From positions 1 to 22,450 of the forward strand of contig JBBQRG010000050.1 in the NCBI GenBank assembly GCA_038215095.1: 22,450 bases of DNA, read 5' to 3'. The stretch's first letter is position 1. Every line of letters starts with the position of its first letter. A model generated the notes under the pieces. The model was not told the origin of the DNA, searched no databases, and saw nothing but the letters and a program-made list of their open reading frames with translations. Made by a program: the position numbers and the translations under genes. Below are positions 12,739 through 19,960 of the stretch, in pieces. Source of the DNA: DATACN01 sp038215095 (GTDB taxonomy: Bacteria; Actinomycetota; Thermoleophilia; Solirubrobacterales; Thermoleophilaceae).

Positions 12739-14820
12739 ATGACGGACCTCCACGAGCCAGAGCTGTACGCGAACCGGGACCTTTCCTGGCTCGACTTCAA
12801 CGAGCGCGTCCTGGAGCTGGCCGAGGACGAGCGGCTGCCGCTGCTCGAGCGCGTGAAGTTCCTCGCCATCCACACCTCGAACCTCGACGAGTTCTTCATG
12901 GTCCGCGTGGCCGGCGTGCACGACCAGGTGGATGCGGGCATCGACGCGCGCGGGGCCGACGGGTTGTCGCCCTCGCAGGTGCTCCAGCGGATCACCGACC
13001 GGACGCGCGAGCTGCAGGCGCGCCAGTCGCAGCAGTGGGAGCGCCAGGTACGGCCTGCCCTCGCGGACGAGGGGATCCGCGTCGTCGACTGCGCCGAGTG
13101 CGAGGAGGCCGAGCTCAAGAAGGTCGATCAGCTCTTCGACGAGCAGGTGTTCCCCGTGCTCACGCCACTGGCGGTGGGTCCGGGGCGGCCCTTCCCGTAC
13201 ATCTCGAACCTTTCGCTATCGCTGGCCGTCTGGCTGCGCGACCCCGAGTCGGGCCAGGAGACCTTCGCGCGCGTGAAGGTGCCGAAGGAGGTGCTGCCGC
13301 GCTTCCTCTCGATCGGCGACGGCGTGTACGTACCGCTCGAGGCCGCCATCGCAAGGCACCTCTCCGACCTCTTCCCAGGGATGGAGATCCTCCGCCACGA
13401 CTACTTCCGCGTGACCCGCGACGCCGACTTCACGATCTCGGACGAGGCCGACGACCTGCTCCAGGCGGTGGAGGACGAGCTGCGCCGCCGGCGCTTCGGG
13501 GAGGTCGTGCGGCTCGAGGTTGGAACCTCGATGGACCCGGACCTGCGCGAGCGGCTGATCGAGTGGCTGGTGGTCGAGGAGCAGGACGTGGTTGACGTGG
13601 AGGGCCTGCTCGACCTCGAGGACCTGAACCAGCTGGGCGACATCGACGGGCACCGCGAGCTGCGCTTCGACTCCTGGACGCCCACCACCCCGCCGGCGTT
13701 CTCGGAGCCTGACGACGGGCGGGTGGACATCTTCGCCGCCATGCGCGAGCGCGACCTGCTGGTGCACCACCCCTACGACTCGTTCGCGGCCAGCGTCGAG
13801 CGCTTCGTGCAGCAGGCCGTGGCCGACCCGGCGGTGCTGGCCATCAAGATGACGGTGTACCGGACCTCCGACGACTCGGCACTCGTGCCGTCGCTGATCG
13901 AGGCGGCCGAGCGCGGCAAGCAGGCGGTCTGCCTGCTGGAGCTGAAGGCACGCTTCGACGAGCGCCGCAACATCGGCTGGGCGCGGGCCCTGGAGGAGGC
14001 GGGCGCGCACGTGGTGCACGGGCTGCCCGGGCTGAAGACGCACGCGAAGGCGCTGCTGGTGGTGCGCCGCGAGGGCTCCGGCGTGCGCCACTACGTGCAC
14101 GTCGGCACCGGCAACTACCACGCCAAGACGGCGCGCCTGTACACGGACTTCGGCATCTTCACGACCGACCCGGAGCTGGCCGCCGACGTCGCCGAGCTGT
14201 TCAACTCGCTCACCGGCGTGGCCCACTCGCCGAGCTATCGCAAGGCCATCACGGCGCCGGACCACATGCGCGACTGGTTCGAGGACCAGGTCGACCGCAC
14301 GATCAAGGCCCACCAGGACGGCGAGGATGCGCGCATCTCGCTGAAGATGAACGCGCTCGTGGACGCTCGCTGCATCCGCAAGCTCTACGAGGCCTCGCAG
14401 GCGGGGGTGACCGTGGACCTGATCGTCCGCAGTATCTGCTGCCTGCGGCCGGGGGTCGAGGGCGTCAGCGACAACATCCGCGTGGTCTCGGTGGTCGGGC
14501 GCTTCCTCGAGCACACTCGCATCTACTCCTTCCATCGCGGCGACGAGCACCGCCACTGGCTCGGCTCCGCGGACCTGATGCCACGCAACCTCGACACCCG
14601 CGTGGAGCTGCTGGCGCCCGTCGAGGATCCCGGGCTGCAGGCCGAGCTCGACCACACGATCGAGGCCACGCTCGAGGACGACACCTTCTGCTGGGAGCTC
14701 CATTCCGACGGCTCGTGGACGCGGCGCGACGGCAACACCCGCGCGGCCCACCTGGAGCTGATGGAGCACGCGCTGGCCCGCGCCCGCGCCGAGCAGGCGC
14801 CGGCTAGCGTCGCGTCCTGA
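12739..14820 (+). CDS. ppk: Polyphosphate kinase 1
   Basis: 693 residues. Domains in order: N-terminal helical domain with YANRDLSWLDFNERVLELAED and HTSNLDEFFMVRVAG, head domain, and the two phospholipase-D-like catalytic domains. The autophosphorylated His is in GLKTHAKALLVVRR; counting from ATG 12739 it is residue 435, the same number as in E. coli Ppk. HYVHVGTGNYHAKTARLYTDFGIFT and HRHWLGSADLMPRNLDTRVE are further hallmarks. The enzyme reversibly transfers the gamma-phosphate of ATP to polyphosphate. ATG 12736 and 12739 are adjacent; AAGGG gives better spacing to 12739. It diverges from sixA with almost no intergenic DNA, so its promoter must lie in sixA coding sequence. The 3' end overlaps the convergent glycosidase gene by 17 bases. 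Confidence 0.98.
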   Translation: MTDLHEPELYANRDLSWLDFNERVLELAEDERLPLLERVKFLAIHTSNLDEFFMVRVAGVHDQVDAGIDARGADGLSPSQVLQRITDRTRELQARQSQQWERQVRPALADEGIRVVDCAECEEAELKKVDQLFDEQVFPVLTPLAVGPGRPFPYISNLSLSLAVWLRDPESGQETFARVKVPKEVLPRFLSIGDGVYVPLEAAIARHLSDLFPGMEILRHDYFRVTRDADFTISDEADDLLQAVEDELRRRRFGEVVRLEVGTSMDPDLRERLIEWLVVEEQDVVDVEGLLDLEDLNQLGDIDGHRELRFDSWTPTTPPAFSEPDDGRVDIFAAMRERDLLVHHPYDSFAASVERFVQQAVADPAVLAIKMTVYRTSDDSALVPSLIEAAERGKQAVCLLELKARFDERRNIGWARALEEAGAHVVHGLPGLKTHAKALLVVRREGSGVRHYVHVGTGNYHAKTARLYTDFGIFTTDPELAADVAELFNSLTGVAHSPSYRKAITAPDHMRDWFEDQVDRTIKAHQDGEDARISLKMNALVDARCIRKLYEASQAGVTVDLIVRSICCLRPGVEGVSDNIRVVSVVGRFLEHTRIYSFHRGDEHRHWLGSADLMPRNLDTRVELLAPVEDPGLQAELDHTIEATLEDDTFCWELHSDGSWTRRDGNTRAAHLELMEHALARARAEQAPASVAS

Positions 14821-15913
14821 GCCCCAGCCCTCGCTTGAGCGCAAGCACCCGGGCGGCCGATCCCTGCACGCGGCGGCGCAGGCTCGGCGAGCGCCGCGCC
14901 TCGCGCAGCAGGGCCGGGAAGACGGCGTTCCAGCTGGCCGAGCCGGTCATCAGCACGAGGTCGGCGCCGGCCTCGATCGATCGCCTGGCCGCCACCGCCA
15001 CATCGGAGCGGTCGAGCACGGCCTGGGCCTCGAGGCTGTCTGTGATCACGGCGCCTCGGAAGTGGAGGCGCCCGCGCAGCAGCCCGGTGAGCAGCGCCGG
15101 CGACTGAGAGGCGATCCGGCCGCGGTCGTAGGCCGGGTAGAGCGCGTGCGAGGCCATCACGAGCGGCACCCGCTCCGCGATCGCGGCCCTGAAGGGAGCC
15201 AGGTCCACGGCATCCAGCCGCGCCCGCGGGGAGCCGATCGTGACTGGGGCGTCGTCGGTGTTCGCGGCGGCGGCGCCGAGCCCGGGGAAGTGCTTGGCGG
15301 TGGCCGCGACCCGCGCGGCGCGGCTGCCGCGCACCGACGCCTGAACCCGCGCCGCCACCTCCGCGGGCGAGCCGGAGAAGCTGCGCCCGGCCAGCGCGGT
15401 CGAGGGCGAGGCCGGCACGTCGGCGACCGGCGCCAGATTCACGTTCACTCCGAGCGCGCGCAGCTCGCGGCCCGAGGCGGCCGCTGAGCGCTGGACCTCC
15501 ACGGGAGCGCCCTGGGCCGCCTGCCCCGCCTGCGGGCCGGCGAAGGGCACGCTGCGGATCTGGCCGCCCTCCTGGTCGACGGCTACCAGTGCTCTACCCC
15601 CGGCTGAGCGCTGCAGCGCGCGCGTGAGCGAACGCAGGCCGGCCGCTGAGCCGGCATTGCGGCCGAACAGGATCACCCCGGCGGTCTCGCCGGCCCGCAG
15701 CCGCCGCCCGATGTATGGCGGCACGCTCGGACCGTCGAAGCTCGACACGAGCAGCTGGCCGAGCTGGCGCCGCAGCGGCAGGCGGGCGACGGCGCCGCGT
15801 TCACGCGACGCCGCGGCAGGCGCGCCAGAGCGCCTGGAGCCGTGCTTCGTACCTGGGCTCGCGCCCACCACGAGCCCGACCACGAGCGCAGCCAGGGCCA
15901 CCGCGGCGAGCAC
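14804..15913 (-). CDS. Glycoside hydrolase family 3 (beta-N-acetylhexosaminidase-like), exported
   Basis: 369 residues. An N-terminal hydrophobic segment (LAAVALAALVVGLVVGA) looks like a signal or anchor, followed by a linker and a GH3 TIM barrel: GVILFGRNAGS, VAVDQEGGQIRSVPF, VNVNLAPVADVP, AATAKHFPGLG and VITDSLEAQAV, the Asp of the last being the expected nucleophile. NagZ-type enzymes have KHFPGHG followed by D-S-H as acid/base dyad. Here the sequence is KHFPGLGAAAANTDD, so that His is absent. It probably acts on cell-wall or other glycans outside the membrane. GTG 15913 gives no basic residues before the membrane segment; the frame stays open upstream (RRRLG would precede), but no standard start is visible there. 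It lies 50 bases after the saccharopine-dehydrogenase-like gene in the same direction. Confidence 0.88.
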   Translation of the reverse strand: MLAAVALAALVVGLVVGASPGTKHGSRRSGAPAAASRERGAVARLPLRRQLGQLLVSSFDGPSVPPYIGRRLRAGETAGVILFGRNAGSAAGLRSLTRALQRSAGGRALVAVDQEGGQIRSVPFAGPQAGQAAQGAPVEVQRSAAASGRELRALGVNVNLAPVADVPASPSTALAGRSFSGSPAEVAARVQASVRGSRAARVAATAKHFPGLGAAAANTDDAPVTIGSPRARLDAVDLAPFRAAIAERVPLVMASHALYPAYDRGRIASQSPALLTGLLRGRLHFRGAVITDSLEAQAVLDRSDVAVAARRSIEAGADLVLMTGSASWNAVFPALLREARRSPSLRRRVQGSAARVLALKRGLGLRTRR

Positions 15914-15963
15914 GCCGAGCCGCCGCCTGGCGGCGGGGTCGCGCGACAGCCGCGGGCGGTGGC

Positions 15964-17127
15964 TCAGGCGGTTCGCGCGGACGCGCCGGCCCGGCTGCCG
16001 GCGCCGTTCGAGGCGTCCGTCTCGGCCTCCACGGTCAGGCCCGCCTCAGCGCAGCCCGCCTCGAGCTCGCGCAGCCCGAAGCCGTCCACGGGGCCCAGCG
16101 CCCCACTCCCATGCAGGCCGCCCTGCACCGCGCGCTCGGCGCCCCAGGCGAGCATCTTGCCGGTGAAGCCATAGGGGTCGGGCCCTGTCAGGTGGACCTC
16201 GGCCAGCGCCTCCCCCGCGGCGTCGTACGCGATGCCGACCACGTGGCTGCCCACCTTCGCGCGGTCCTCGGGCCCCGGCCCGCCGGTGGAGCCCTTGGCC
16301 AGCTTCGAGCCGGCGAACTGCCAGGCGCGGCTCGCCCCGGGCACCTTCATCGCCAGCGAGGACGCCAGCGAGATCGCCGGCAGGACGCGAGAAGCCGGGC
16401 CGAACCAGCCCAGGTAGGCGTTCACCTCCACGAGCTGCGGCGCCAGGCGCGGCAGCGCGAAGTGCTCAGTGCCTCCGATCGCCACCGCCCCGCGGCCCTT
16501 GCCGTGCAGGTCGAAGCTGCGCTGTCGAGCGGCGCTGCGCTCGGCCTGCACGCGACCGTCGCGGAAGCCGAAGGACGGTTCCGTGATGCTGCCGACCAGC
16601 GAGGCGCGCGTGCCGCCGCTAAGCGCCGCGGGGCTTGTCTCGCCGGTGGCGAAGTAGCCCACGTCCACGCGCATGGCGCGCTCACCCGCGCGCTCGAGCG
16701 CGAGCGCGCCGGCCAGGTTGCCGGGCACGTAGTCGTAGCCGAACGCGGTGACCATGCCGCTGCCCGAGTTGCGGGCCGGCGTGTCGTAGCGCTGGAACAC
16801 GTCGCTGATGAACGGCGCCTCGCCGGTGGAGTCGATGTAGTGCGCCCCGTGGGTCGAGGCGGCGGCCGCGGCCGCGGCGCCGAACTTCACGAACGGCCCG
16901 ACGGTGCTCACCAGCACGTCGCCCCGCGCGACGAGATCGGCCACCGAGCCGGGCTCCGACACGTCGGCCACCGCGGTCTCGAGGCCGCCCAGCTCGGCCG
17001 CCATGCGCTCGAGCTGCTCGCGCCCGCGCGCGGCCAGCAGCGGCTTCATGCCCCGCTCCACCATCGCATCGGCCGCCAGGCGGCCGGTGTAGCCGGTGGC
17101 CCCGAAGAGGACTACCTGCCCCGCCAC
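15964..17127 (-). CDS. Saccharopine dehydrogenase-like / trans-acting enoyl-reductase-like NAD(P)-binding protein
   Basis: 387 residues from GTG 17127. The Rossmann fold starts VVLFGATGYTGRLAADAM (dinucleotide loop at about residues 8-15), then LLAARGREQLERMAAELG, VLVSTVGPFVKFG and HYIDSTGEAPFI. This arrangement is the saccharopine-dehydrogenase NADP-binding family, including the mycobacterial trans-acting enoyl reductase of phthiocerol/phenolic lipid synthesis. FGYDYVPGNLAGALAL and GVTGPDPYGFTGKM-like text (HLTGPDPYGFTGKM) are also typical. True lysine-pathway activity is unlikely. Lipid double-bond reduction is possible but not shown. It is 2 bases from the upstream cNMP-binding gene, so the two are co-translated. 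Confidence 0.85.
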   Translation of the reverse strand: MAGQVVLFGATGYTGRLAADAMVERGMKPLLAARGREQLERMAAELGGLETAVADVSEPGSVADLVARGDVLVSTVGPFVKFGAAAAAAASTHGAHYIDSTGEAPFISDVFQRYDTPARNSGSGMVTAFGYDYVPGNLAGALALERAGERAMRVDVGYFATGETSPAALSGGTRASLVGSITEPSFGFRDGRVQAERSAARQRSFDLHGKGRGAVAIGGTEHFALPRLAPQLVEVNAYLGWFGPASRVLPAISLASSLAMKVPGASRAWQFAGSKLAKGSTGGPGPEDRAKVGSHVVGIAYDAAGEALAEVHLTGPDPYGFTGKMLAWGAERAVQGGLHGSGALGPVDGFGLRELEAGCAEAGLTVEAETDASNGAGSRAGASARTA

Positions 17128-17129
17128 GG

Positions 17130-17522
17130 TCAGCCCTGCGGGCGCCGGGTCTCCAGCACCTCGCGCACCCGGTCCACGGCCTGGGGCATCGCCTTCTCCA
17201 TCCGCTTCATGTCCCAGCCGGTGAGGGTCACGAGCAGCATGTCCGACCTCGCCTCGACGCTCGCCGTGCGCAGGTCACGCTCGAGCAGCCCGATCTCGCC
17301 AAAGAAGTCGCCGGGCCCGAGGTCGGCCACGTGCTCGCCGCCGCGCGTGACCTCGGCCTCCCCTTCCTCGATCGCGAAGAACTCGTAGGAGAAGTCGCCC
17401 TCGCGCACGAGCTGCTTGCCGACCTCCACCCGCACCTCGTCGGCGAACGGCGCGATCTGCGACAGGTCCTCGTCCGAGACCGTCTGGAACAGGGGGATCG
17501 ACTTCAGCCGGTCAGGCTCCAA
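17130..17522 (-). CDS. Cyclic nucleotide-binding domain protein (stand-alone)
   Basis: 130 residues, a single Crp-type beta-barrel sensor domain: LKSIPLFQTVSDEDLSQIA, GKQLVREGDFSYEFFAIEEGEAEV and the phosphate-binding cassette LGPGDFFGEIGLLERDLRTASVEA, with the Gly-Glu and Arg-Thr-Ala residues that bind cyclic nucleotides. The usual DNA-binding helix-turn-helix is absent; a short helical tail (GWDMKRMEKAMPQAVDRVREVLETR) ends the protein. TTG 17522 is preceded by GGGAG at 5-6 bases, which supports the start. It is 2 bases upstream of the saccharopine-dehydrogenase-like gene, so it may regulate that enzyme directly. Binding of cAMP is inferred from the motif only. Confidence 0.9.
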   Translation of the reverse strand: MEPDRLKSIPLFQTVSDEDLSQIAPFADEVRVEVGKQLVREGDFSYEFFAIEEGEAEVTRGGEHVADLGPGDFFGEIGLLERDLRTASVEARSDMLLVTLTGWDMKRMEKAMPQAVDRVREVLETRRPQG

Positions 17523-17549
17523 AACAGCTCCCAGGTCGGTGGCGGCGCG

Positions 17550-17555
17550 ACTCTA
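17550..17555 (-). promoter_or_regulatory. Candidate -10 for the cNMP-binding gene operon
   Basis: TAGAGT on the minus strand, 27 bases before the TTG start; it is the same hexamer as upstream of the 2530-3003 gene. It lies in the 76-base divergent spacer 17523-17598. No good -35 is seen. Confidence 0.3.
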
Positions 17556-17585
17556 TCCGACTGATCGAACTGGTGGGATCACGCG

Positions 17586-17591
17586 TAGATA
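17586..17591 (+). promoter_or_regulatory. Candidate -10 for the membrane protein-FAD-DUF1365-CFA operon
   Basis: TAGATA lies 7 bases before ATG 17599. The intervening AGGGGG could act as a ribosome site but is almost touching the ATG, so a near-leaderless start is as likely. No clear -35 is visible. Confidence 0.3.
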
Positions 17592-17598
17592 AGGGGGA

Positions 17599-17973
17599 AT
17601 GACGCGCCAGAGCCAGTTGACCATCGCCTTCGCCGCAGCCCGCGGCGGCTTCGGGCTGGGCCTGATCGCCGCCCCCGCGCGGGTGGCGGGAGGATGGGTC
17701 GGCGAGGAAGCGGCCAAGCCGAGGCCGCAGGTGGCCATCCGCGGCCTGGGCGCCCGCGACGTAGCCCTGGCGGGCGGCACGATCGCGGCCGCCCTCGGCG
17801 GCACGGGGGTCAGGCCCTGGCTGCTGGCGGGCATCGCCTGCGACCTTTCTGACGTCGGGGCCACGCTGGTGGCCGGAGACGCCCTCCCCGAGCGGGCGCT
17901 GCCCGGAACGATCGCACTGGCCGGCATCTCGGCGCTGGCGGGCGCCGCCCTGGCAATCGCCGCCGAGCGATGA
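17599..17973 (+). CDS. Small integral membrane protein, first gene of the CFA operon
   Basis: 124 residues, rich in Ala/Gly/Leu, with about three to four membrane segments: LTIAFAAARGGFGLGLIAAPA, GARDVALAGGTIAAALGG, RPWLLAGIACDLSDVGATLVAGD and GTIALAGISALAGAALAIA. A conserved-looking RGLGARDVALAGG motif and D-x-x-D in the third segment resemble small DUF4267-like membrane proteins, but I do not assign a family. Its stop overlaps the next ATG (ATGA at 17970-17973), so it is translationally coupled to the FAD oxidoreductase and probably works with the fatty-acid-modifying enzymes or their membrane site. Confidence 0.75.
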   Translation: MTRQSQLTIAFAAARGGFGLGLIAAPARVAGGWVGEEAAKPRPQVAIRGLGARDVALAGGTIAAALGGTGVRPWLLAGIACDLSDVGATLVAGDALPERALPGTIALAGISALAGAALAIAAER

Positions 17974-19217
17974 GGATCGCGATCGTCGGCGCCGGGGTCT
18001 CCGGGCTCACCTGCGCGCACATGCTGCACCCAGAGCACGACCTGACCGTGTTCGAGTCAGGCGACTACGCCGGCGGGCACACCAACACCGTGCGGGTGGA
18101 CACGAGCGACGAGACGCTCCAGGTGGACACCGGCTTCATCGTGTACAACGACCGCAACTACCCGGGCTTCGAGCGCCTGCTGGAGCGCCTGGGCGTGGCG
18201 AACAAGCCCTCGAGCATGAGCTTCTCCGTGAGCGACGAGGAGGGGCGCTTCGAGTACAACGGCTCCTCGCCCAACGGCCTCTTCGCCAACCGCCGCCACC
18301 TCGTCACGCCGTCCTTCCACCGCATGGTGCGCGACCTGGTGCGCTTCAACCGCGAGGCCCCGGCGCTGATCGGCCTGAACGGCAGCGGCCCGTCGCTGGG
18401 GGGCTTCCTCGACGAGGGCGGCTACTCCGAGGAATTCGTGCGCTGCCTGATCGTGCCGCAGGCCTCCGCGGTCTGGTCGGCGGACCCGGGGCAGATGTGG
18501 TCCTTCCCGGCCGGCTTCATGGCCGAGTTCTTCCAGAACCACGGCATGTTCGGGCTGACCGGCCGGCCCAACTGGCTGACCGTCGAGGGCGGGGGGCGCA
18601 GCTACGTGTCCGCCATCACCGAGCCGCTGGGCGGGCGCCTGCGGCTCTCCACCCCCGTCGAGCGCATCGAGCGCCACGAGGACGGCGTGGAGGTCACGCC
18701 GCGCGGGGGCGAGCCCGAGAGCTTCGACGAGGTGATCGTTGCGGCGCACTCCGACCAGGCGCTGCGCATGCTCGCCGACCCGAGCGACGCCGAGCGCGAG
18801 GTGCTCGGGGCGATCCCCTACCAGCGCAACGAGGCCGTGCTGCACTCGGACCGCTCGCTGCTGCCGAAGCGCAAGCGGGCCTGGGCCAGCTGGAACTATC
18901 ACCTGCTGGACGAGCCGGCCAAGCAGACCACCGTGACCTACCACATGAACCGCCTCCAGTCGCTCGACACGAGTGAGCAGATCTGCGTGACGCTGAACCG
19001 CGGGGAGGCCATCGACCCGGACAGGGTCATCCGGTCGTTCACCTACCACCACCCCGTCTACACGCATGAGGGCCTGAAGGCCCAGAGGCGCTTCGACGAG
19101 ATCGGCGGGCGGCGCCGCACGCACTACTGCGGCGCCTACTGGGGCTACGGCTTCCACGAGGACGGCGTGCAGAGCGCGCTGCGGGTGTGCGCCCGCTTCG
19201 GGAGCGTGCTGGCGTGA
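17970..19217 (+). CDS. FAD-dependent oxidoreductase of the CFA-associated (COG2907-like) family
   Basis: 415 residues. The FAD/NAD-binding Rossmann motif IAIVGAGVSGLTCAHML is at residues 3-19, with the ribose-binding Glu in TVFESGDYAGGHTNTV, then VDTGFIVYNDRNYPGF, the FAD-contact VIVAAHSDQALRML and the C-terminal HYCGAYWGYGFHEDGVQSALRV. This is the amine-oxidase-like group that recurs next to DUF1365 and cyclopropane-fatty-acid synthases in many bacteria. Such clusters are linked to modified membrane fatty acids (cyclopropane, methyl-branched or furan), with the FAD enzyme likely handling an oxidation or reduction of the acyl chain. ATG 17970 overlaps the upstream stop, and its own TGA overlaps the DUF1365 GTG. 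Confidence 0.93.
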   Translation: MRIAIVGAGVSGLTCAHMLHPEHDLTVFESGDYAGGHTNTVRVDTSDETLQVDTGFIVYNDRNYPGFERLLERLGVANKPSSMSFSVSDEEGRFEYNGSSPNGLFANRRHLVTPSFHRMVRDLVRFNREAPALIGLNGSGPSLGGFLDEGGYSEEFVRCLIVPQASAVWSADPGQMWSFPAGFMAEFFQNHGMFGLTGRPNWLTVEGGGRSYVSAITEPLGGRLRLSTPVERIERHEDGVEVTPRGGEPESFDEVIVAAHSDQALRMLADPSDAEREVLGAIPYQRNEAVLHSDRSLLPKRKRAWASWNYHLLDEPAKQTTVTYHMNRLQSLDTSEQICVTLNRGEAIDPDRVIRSFTYHHPVYTHEGLKAQRRFDEIGGRRRTHYCGAYWGYGFHEDGVQSALRVCARFGSVLA

Positions 19218-19960
19218 GCGCCAGCGCCATCTACGAGGGCTCGGTGCGCCACCGGCGCATGCAGCCGGTCGAGCACTCCTTCCGCTACCGCGTCTTCATG
19301 ATGTACGTGGACCTCGGGGAGCTGCCCGAGCTGTTCGACCGCGTGCCGCTGTGGTCGGCGCGCCGCCCGGCGCTCGCGTGGTTCCGGCGCTCGGACTTCT
19401 TCGGCGACCCCGAGCGGCCGCTGCGCGACGAGGTACTCGACCGCGTGGAGGAGCTGGGCGCCCGGCGCCCCACCGGGCCCGTGCGCCTGCTGGCCAACCT
19501 GCGCTACCTGGGCCACGGCTTCAACCCCGTGAGTTTCTACTTCTGCTTCGACGAGCAGGGCGAGCGCGTCGAGGCAGTGCTGGCCGAGGTCACCAACACG
19601 CCCTGGGGCGAGCGGCACTCGTACCTGCTCGACCACGGTGACGGCGGAGGGCGGGTGCTGGACGCGACGATGGACAAGGCCTTCCACGTGTCGCCCTTCA
19701 TCGGCATGGACCAGACCTACGAGTGGCGGGTGACCGAGCCCGGCGAGCAGCTCCAGGTGCACATCGAGAACCACCACGCCGGCCAGCTCGAGTTCGACGC
19801 CACGCTGTCGCTCGAGCGCCGCGCCGCCACGCCGCGGATGCTCAACCGCGTGCTGCTGCGCTACCCGCTGATGTCGCTCCAGGTGGTGGCCCGCATCTAC
19901 CTGAACGCCCTGAAGCTGAAGCTGAAGGGCGCCCCCTACCACCCCCATCCGGCGCGATGA
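19214..19960 (+). CDS. DUF1365 family protein
   Basis: 248 residues from GTG 19214 (GTGA overlap with the FAD gene). The family hallmarks are present: AIYEGSVRHRRMQPVEHSFRYRVFMMYVDL at the start, NLRYLGHGFNPVSFYFCFD in the middle, AEVTNTPWGERHSYLL and KAFHVSPFIGMDQTYEWRV. DUF1365 has no settled biochemical function but nearly always sits between a COG2907 FAD protein and a CFA synthase, as here, and is presumed to act on the same lipids. The second ATGA overlap couples it to the methyltransferase. Confidence 0.94.
   Translation: MSASAIYEGSVRHRRMQPVEHSFRYRVFMMYVDLGELPELFDRVPLWSARRPALAWFRRSDFFGDPERPLRDEVLDRVEELGARRPTGPVRLLANLRYLGHGFNPVSFYFCFDEQGERVEAVLAEVTNTPWGERHSYLLDHGDGGGRVLDATMDKAFHVSPFIGMDQTYEWRVTEPGEQLQVHIENHHAGQLEFDATLSLERRAATPRMLNRVLLRYPLMSLQVVARIYLNALKLKLKGAPYHPHPAR

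Noticed and set aside
11160..13118. 652-codon minus-strand open frame across phoU, ppx, sixA and ppk
   Set aside because: It is antisense or out of frame to four well-supported genes and shows no domain motifs.
15715..17388. 557-codon plus-strand open frame over the glycosidase, saccharopine-dehydrogenase-like and cNMP genes
   Set aside because: Low-complexity Arg/Ala/Gly text, antisense to genes with intact catalytic motifs.
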